This document shows, piece by piece, positions 57,349 to 64,000 of a stretch of 64,000 nucleotides of DNA. Both the position numbers and the translations under genes were made by a program. Origin of the DNA: Daphnia carinata (taxonomy: Eukaryota > Arthropoda > Branchiopoda > Diplostraca > Daphniidae). Location: NCBI RefSeq assembly GCF_022539665.2, contig NC_081336.1, positions 2,604,001-2,668,000 on the forward strand, written 5' to 3'. The notes under the pieces are model-generated. The model did not search any database and was not told the origin of the DNA. It worked only from the letters and a program-made list of their open reading frames with translations. Within the stretch, counting starts at the first letter, position 1, and each line of letters begins with the position of its first letter.

Positions 57349-60300
57349 TTCCGACGTGGTGGTGGCATCCACCGCTAACCAAAATCCATCCTCCCCCACC
57401 TCCTTTTTTTTTTTAGATCCTTTTTTTTTCCCACTTTCTACGACGAATTTAAGCAGCTCCCGTGAGAATCATTACGCATGCAAGACATGACGCACTACGG
57501 TAACAGGGTTGTTTGGGAACATTTGAAAAATGTATATTTTTAAAGTTGGTTTTGCAGTTTGGGTTGTTTGTACAGGAGAAGTGTGTCAAAACGAATGCAA
57601 GCACAGGGGGGGGGGGGTGGAATTTGTTTGCGCTTAATTTGATTTGTCTATTTAGGAAATGAGTAGACAGGGATTTCCTTTTGTTTGGTAATGAGAGGAA
57701 TATTCAAAATATGATTTAAAATATTCTGCTCACACGCTGTGTTATTCAACATACGCGTGTGTACGTTCCCTGCACAACTAGGAATGGAAAAGGGGGGGGG
57801 ATTTAAAAAGAAAGTTTGTTATTTTTGGAGAGGGGGGGGGGGGTTGCGTTCAGTGCGTGTCTGCGCACCGTGTGGGTTTTGCGTCTGTGTTTGAACGCGC
57901 ACTTTGCTGATTGGAAAGAAGACGTGTCCATAAATTATGTACGTAAAGAACCAAAGGAAAGACGGGACTTTAGAAGCTACTTAAACACACAAAAACCGTC
58001 CCTCCCGTTATATTATTGAGTCTTTTAATTCATTTTTGAACTGAAAATCCTTAAAGCAAAGTTAGAAACTGTACCTTGTGATCGTTCACTCGTGCATCGT
58101 CTGATGATGATCCACGTCAGTGTCTTTCCCCTCCATGTTTTGACGATCGTTCCCGGTTATAATGGACTCTTGCAGCTGCCACACACACTAACAAATATAA
58201 TTAAAATAAGCTTTTCTAAAAAAAAAAAAAAAAAATTATAATTTCTTCAACTGAATTACTTTAAAAGAAAAATGGGCTGGAATTTGGGCTGTTCTCATTT
58301 TCGTTTTTTAATGGTAAGGTGACTTCAGTTCCAATCACGTCCGTATGTCAAGACACAACGTGGGTGTGGCCAAAACCAAAAGTTCCTGACGTTGGATTCG
58401 AAAAAGAATGTTAAGGGGAAACGATGTGAGGAAGCCAAACAGAGTGGAACTAAATTGACCTTTTGAAATCGACAAAGCCGGGCCAATAAGATTGAGTGAG
58501 AAGACTTTGGAATGAATTGGCTCATTTTTTTTTTTTCTGTGTTGTTTTGTCTGCCTAAAAAGAAATCTTAAAAAAAAAAAAAAAAAGAAAAAGAAGGAAA
58601 TGACACACGAACGAATCTTTCATGTTCTACTGAAAGGAGAGAGAGAGAGAGAGAAGAGAAACCCAACTAGCCGGATCGAACAAGCTGGGTCACTCTCTTG
58701 GCTTATAGACTTGCAATAAAAAAAAAAAAAAATAGCCGGAAAAAAAAAAAGAAAAAAAAAATGTCTGGCTGTGACCGGAAAGGGATGGACCAATGTCCCT
58801 TTCTCTGGCTATACACACGAACGAAATGTATAGATCTCTCTCTCCATTTTCATTACACACATTCTCCCTTCAGTTTGCTGTTTCTGTACTGACTTGGCCA
58901 GGGCTTATCACTCTGTAAGCTCGTCGAATATTGGCTTTCCTCACTTTTTCTTTTTTTTTTTTCCGAGGTACACCCACTAGGAGCCAAAACCTCAATTGCG
59001 AGAGAAGCAGAAACTTTCGGTCTGGGTTAAACACAAAAAAAAAAGTTTTATAACACCAGAAGAAATTGAATTTACCGCCTATGTATATTACCCGTGTTAT
59101 GGTCGTTTTTAATTCACTTGAGCGACTATTTTCGTCGTTACTGCAGTGCTATCTGAAAAAAAAAAAAAAAGGAAAAATCGATATTTATACATTGCTGGCA
59201 AAGTGAAGAGTGCACATTTTACGTTATTACCTCTCTATCAATATTTTTGCGCTGACGAAGGCAGACGAGATGTAATCAAACAGCTCCTCCCACCGGAGAA
59301 GTTTAGCGAAATTTAGGACAACTTGAATGAAAACTATTATTGACGTTCCATATGACAAAAGCGAAGCAGTTTTCTGTAAATCTCTTGTGTGCTCTTTGTT
59401 TATGTCTTTTTCTTTTTTTTTTCCCTTTCCTTCGTCAGGTCCCGCGATTTGGTAATGATGCTGCGCAACTTTGCCATTCAAAGTGCAGATCCTTAGGGTT
59501 CTCTTCAACCTTCGGTCTAGTACTGCTCCACTGTATTCTACTTTCAAGTGCAATATACACAAGTATATAGAAGATAAGAACAACTTACCCCCTCTCTGTC
59601 CTGGTTTGGCTCGTTTTCAGATATTCCAAACGACTTAGCTCTGGTTTTGCTCTGCCTCCCCTCACGTCTGGTAATCGCTGGAAGAATCTGCCGAAGCTGT
59701 AGGGAAAACTTCTTCCTTTTTTTTTTTTTTTTTCCTAAGTGGGAAGAAATGATGCGAAAAGGAATCGTGCGGGATGCTTTATAGAGTCGTGCTTTAGAGA
59801 CCTGTTCAATCTAATCGAGCAGATGATTGAAGGAAAAGCTTGGCTTTAGCATTATTTTTTTCTCCTCCAGCTACGAGCGAAAACAATCCGCGTGGAATGG
59901 AAGCCATCCGCAAGGAAAGCAAACCAGAAACAATCGATAGAACTGCTGGCACGCACAATCGGACGTCTACGTACCGTGGATTACAACAAATGCCGTGAGT
60001 TCGTTTCAACATTGACACGAACGAGACACACAAAAAAAAAGGAATTAATTTCACCAACCCCTCCGTTGGCGAAAATTCCTTTTTTTTGCAAAAAGACCAA
60101 AGAAAATGGTCAGGGAAAGAGGCGTAGCTCTGGAACAAAGTAAAATGTCCTAGAAACAAAAAAATCGTGAAACTGACGTGACTGTTGGCTCATTTGCGTA
60201 ACGTCCATAAGCCTGAGGGTCAAGAAGAGCTGTACTTTACCCAGATGCATACAATGTCTCTATACTGTTATTGTTCTTGAAAATAATGAAGACTTTGCCA

Positions 60301-63300
60301 AGGAGGACCGTAAGTGTCCATCATTTTCCATTTTGATTTCAGCTGCATGAAATCTGGTATGACATTCTTTCATTAGTTTTTGTTTCAGACAAATGAATAT
60401 GAAGATACATGTATCGAATGGCGGGAACATACCTTTTGGGTGGAATAACAATATCAATTTGCACTGCCGTCATCAAAATGGCTACCTACACGGATTTCAA
60501 TCAGCTATAAACACATTATCATGTTGCATATTCATACCTTAATTGACACAGTGTGTATAATTCCTCCACAGAATGTTTTCGTAATTATTTCCATTCTTAC
60601 ACGTGCACAGTTTCTCTTTTTGAAAACACTAATCACCTTGGGCAATCGAGTTGAACATTTTTGGAAAACACCTCGTGTTTCGGGTTGAAGGAAGAGGGTG
60701 CAAAGCAAAAACAAAAGAAAAACGCGGATGGGGTAGAGTATCCATAAAAAAACAAAAACAAAAGAGAAACGGCGGGAAGGGGTAGGTATCCTTCGAAGAA
60801 AAAACGAAAGTGTAGAAGTTGGGTACTGTACGTGTAAGCGACAGTCTTTTGTGTGACGATGATCAAGTTACACTGTTGCGTTTAGTGCTGCTTAAGATCT
60901 TTTATCTTCCAGCATTAATTTATTAACGTAAGCTTAAATATTGATAGAAACGATACCCTTGAGAAGAGACATTGTACTTCGCTTCCAATCATTTTGGCGA
61001 GCATGGTGGACGTGTTCTTACTCAATATTCAATAACCGACCACGTTGTAACGCCGCCATTTTTGCTGCTTCGGATACGTGGGAACGCGAAATCAAATGGT
61101 AACGACTATCTTTCATTTCTCTGTACTTTTTTTGTTGTTGAATGAACGTTTTGTCCGACATTTGTCATTAGTGGTGGATTAGATTGTAAGTCAGGATTTG
61201 ATGTATTTTTTTTTTGGGGTGGGGGACAACTTGTAGTGTTGAAAATCCTTTTTTTTGGTTTTTAAGATGTTCGTTCGGCTATCAGTGTAGTAACCGTTTA
61301 AAGTAGGAATTCTTTGTAAAAACTTTCCGTAAACATCTGTTTCTTTTCTTAATGGGTATCGATTGGCTGTTTTTTTTTTTTAATTTCGTTTGAATTGTTG
61401 TGGATTTGAGTCTTAAAAACATTCACAAACCGATTTTAATTTTGAATTTTTTCAATTGCTAAAAAATTTGTTTTCTGGTAGAAATTGAACAACATCTAAG
61501 GGTTTTAGAATAGCGAGGTAGGGAAAGTATTAAAGACAGCGTAGTAACATTTCCTATTCGAGTATGAAATGCCCTTTGGGCCACAACGAAACGCGAAGGG
61601 CATTTTTGAAGAAACGTCCAATAGAGAATTTAAAAAAACGTTTTCCTCTACTAACCCAAGTAATCTGTATCATTGCCAGTGTGAGCCGAGCTGGAGGAGT
61701 TGGAACAGAAGGGTATTTGGAGTTACAAAAGAAAATGAAATGGCCACCAACAAGACATACAAAAGTGAGACAAAACAAAAAAAGGTGTATGTAATAATAG
61801 TCTGGGAAAAAGAGATCTGCCCCCTGAGGAGCTGATGGATGTTTCCGTGTATGGCCCGTGCGTTTGTAATAGATGTAACAAGAGACGGGGATATAAGGCC
61901 GAGACAGACGCACTACATCCAGCAATTGAAGATGATATGTACTCGCAACAGAAAAATGAAGAAGATAAGAAAAAAGAACTCTGATCAATTTTTTATTGTA
62001 TGGACAGTCTCGATAGCCTCTGACATGTTCTATGATTATCTTTTTCTAGTTCGCTATTGTACGGCGTCTCCTTTTTCCTACACGTTTGGCGAATTGTGGA
62101 CGTCCAGCAATCCATTTCCGTGATGCTGCAGCCGTTGATTCGATCGTGGAGGATCTAATGTCCATCTCGTCGATAAACACGATTCGATTTTGAGCTGTGC
62201 AACCGAGCCGAGTTTATTTCAGCATTGAAAAACAAAACACAAAGGGGGTAAGCATTTTCAACTGTTTATTTCGTGTGTATTTGGTAGAAAGGGCATTTGA
62301 CTCTTCTGCATTTTTTACCGCAGCGAGAGTTCAACAGCACAATAAAATCAATCAGAACGTACAGCATGTATTACTCGCAGTCTCGCACACGTAACGTATT
62401 TGTGTTCTGCGCACGAAGAGACGAGCGAATGCAGAAAAAAAGTTTTGTAGATGTGCCAGCGATACGTCTACATTGCTAACATACCATATGTGTGTGTGTG
62501 TGTGTGTGTGTGTTGGGGTTACTCCAGGATGGAACAAAAAAAGAAGGCAAATATCTGTGTCACGAAACAGACTTTTACTGACAGAACGATGCCAAAAAAA
62601 AAAAAGGGGATTGAATGCTGAGTTTTACTGTGTAGGTGGAGGTGGTCTTGTGTTTTGAAAAGTGGGAGGGTGATGGCAATTTTTATGTGTTTGAGATGTG
62701 AATGTTTTTTTTTAAATTATGGAATGTCGCTGGATTTGTGTGTAATTATTTTTGAATTGATTTTTGTTTGATGCAGACCTATTCAGTTAAACGTCGGGTC
62801 AAGTTCGGTTCAGAGTTTTGGTCTTACCCTCCTCCTCCCCCCCCCCCCCACATCGATTCAAATTTGTTGTGCAAAAAGTAAAAGTTTAGAGCCTTCCAGA
62901 AAAAAAAAGACAAACTTTTGACGCTTTGTGATGTGCCGATCAACTGATACAGCGAAAAGTTGATCTCACGCTCGACTAGATTTCGGGAGCATCCAAATAA
63001 GTCCCTCTGCCCGCTTCATAGTTGCAAACGAAAAAAAAAAAAAAGGAATTTCTACTTTCCTCGCGAGGATGAAAAATTGTACAATTTAAACGGTAACTAT
63101 CAACAAACGATGTTTTTCAACGTAGTAATGTTCTCATTTTATTTTTCTTCTGCCTTGGTTTTAGCGCGATAAGTCAGCAGTCCTGCAAGATTCGCATTTG
63201 CCTTTAAAAAAAACAAAAAAACAAAAAGACTCTCGGCCCGACGTTCATCAAAAGAGAGGAATGTGTCTGCGATTAGGACGGTAGGAACGTGAAAGTGTTA

Positions 63301-64000
63301 AGTCTATTCCTTGATCGTCTTACGTCTACTTTGCGCCCTGCCTTTTATTTATTGTTTCTTTTTTTTTCTTTCCACAGAGCTTATGATGTCCGCTGATTAA
63401 TTGTCTCCTTTAGCCCCGGACGTCGTGAGGGATTTTGAAACGGTTACAACAAACTACCGAGAAGGACGGGCTTTCATTTCGAGTTGTATGTAATCATAAT
63501 AGACGGGCAAGAGTTTCTTAGACGCGTATTAAACTGTGCACCTCTTTTTTTATTTTATTTTCTTTTTCTTTTTTCAGGGACGGCTGGAATAGAAAAATTG
63601 CTTTTGCTGGAGCGCATGCGCGCAGTTCTTGGGATGGTTGATGCCGTTTGTTATAGCGCTCAATGCCGACGAAGGAGCGATAGGCTAGAGAAGAAAATGG
63701 GGGGAAAACCGATTGCCCATGACACACACGCACACACGCGCACACGGATAATGTGGAAGTATAGAAGGGGGGGAGAAGTATAAGAATCTGGATATGCCAA
63801 AGCCGGTAAACGGGCTCAGTTCATGTCCGGCTCAACTCTCGATAGGATTGTTCCGTTAAAACCTTTGGGGTCTGTCTGTCGTGTCTGTTGTTTAATGCGC
63901 TGGGATGCGAGAGAACTATGTCAGTTGATGGCCATCATTTAAATATTTTTCTTTTTCGTGTGGCAGCAGCAGCAGCAGCATCAGTTGCGGCTTGTTTGCG
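57349..64000. other. no supported gene; low-complexity-rich flank
   Basis: 6.6 kb after CASD1. Contains poly-G runs (for example 57,605-57,618 and 57,830-57,842), long A/T homopolymers, a GA run near 58,639, a (TG)n microsatellite, a short CAG run at 63,966-63,979 and a hairpin at 61,567-61,605. Open frames are short and compositionally random. The region may include upstream exons or an intron of a gene beyond the window, but nothing proves it. Confidence 0.5.
62487..62514. repeat. (TG)n microsatellite
   Basis: An uninterrupted TG dinucleotide run of about 13 units following CATATGTG. Confidence 0.9.

Noticed and set aside
59806-60159. Overlapping open frames on both strands near 60 kb
   Set aside because: No domain, no consistent exon chain; the composition matches the surrounding non-coding DNA.

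Overview
This is a eukaryotic, arthropod-like window. It has split genes with GT-AG introns of about 60 nt, about 40% GC, long A/T homopolymer runs, and a clear big brain (bib) aquaporin orthologue. Short introns, dense genes and tandem paralogues fit a branchiopod crustacean such as Daphnia. That assignment is inference; no taxonomic marker was searched.

Layout: 1-14,400 is a gene-poor accessory block. Two homologous segments near its left end recur inverted near its right end (415-895 with 13,375-13,860; 1,160-1,740 with 11,145-11,710). The loop between them holds a 33-bp minisatellite, a 352-bp MITE with perfect 19-bp terminal inverted repeats, four tRNA-like sequences in a row, nested hairpins, a second palindromic element, and a broken intron-containing copy of a mitochondrial prolyl-tRNA synthetase gene (PARS2-like). 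A tRNA-headed SINE-like unit lies in the extra DNA of the right arm.

14,505-25,256 carries four tandem minus-strand paralogues (A-D) of a secreted-protein family I cannot name. Each has a signal peptide, a Leu/Ala-rich domain with regularly spaced lysines, a Pro/Tyr/Gly linker, an R-x-K-R-type dibasic site, an acidic stretch and a Cys-containing C-terminal part split over two exons. All four share a TATA box and two upstream motifs at similar spacing, which suggests co-expression. B and C look recently homogenised by gene conversion.

28,398-43,060 is a run of conserved genes: bib (+), a DRC1-like dynein regulatory complex gene (-), RpL11 (+) with two paralogous H/ACA-type snoRNAs in its introns, ZNF706 (+) and TRMT11 (+). 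After a 4-kb spacer come a two-transmembrane protein of unknown function (-, 47,341-50,108) and CASD1, a sialic acid O-acetyltransferase (+, 53,440-57,348). The last 6.6 kb has no gene I can support, only homopolymers and microsatellites.

Exon boundaries were set by hand from reading frame, splice consensus and remembered family alignments. No transcript evidence or database search was available.
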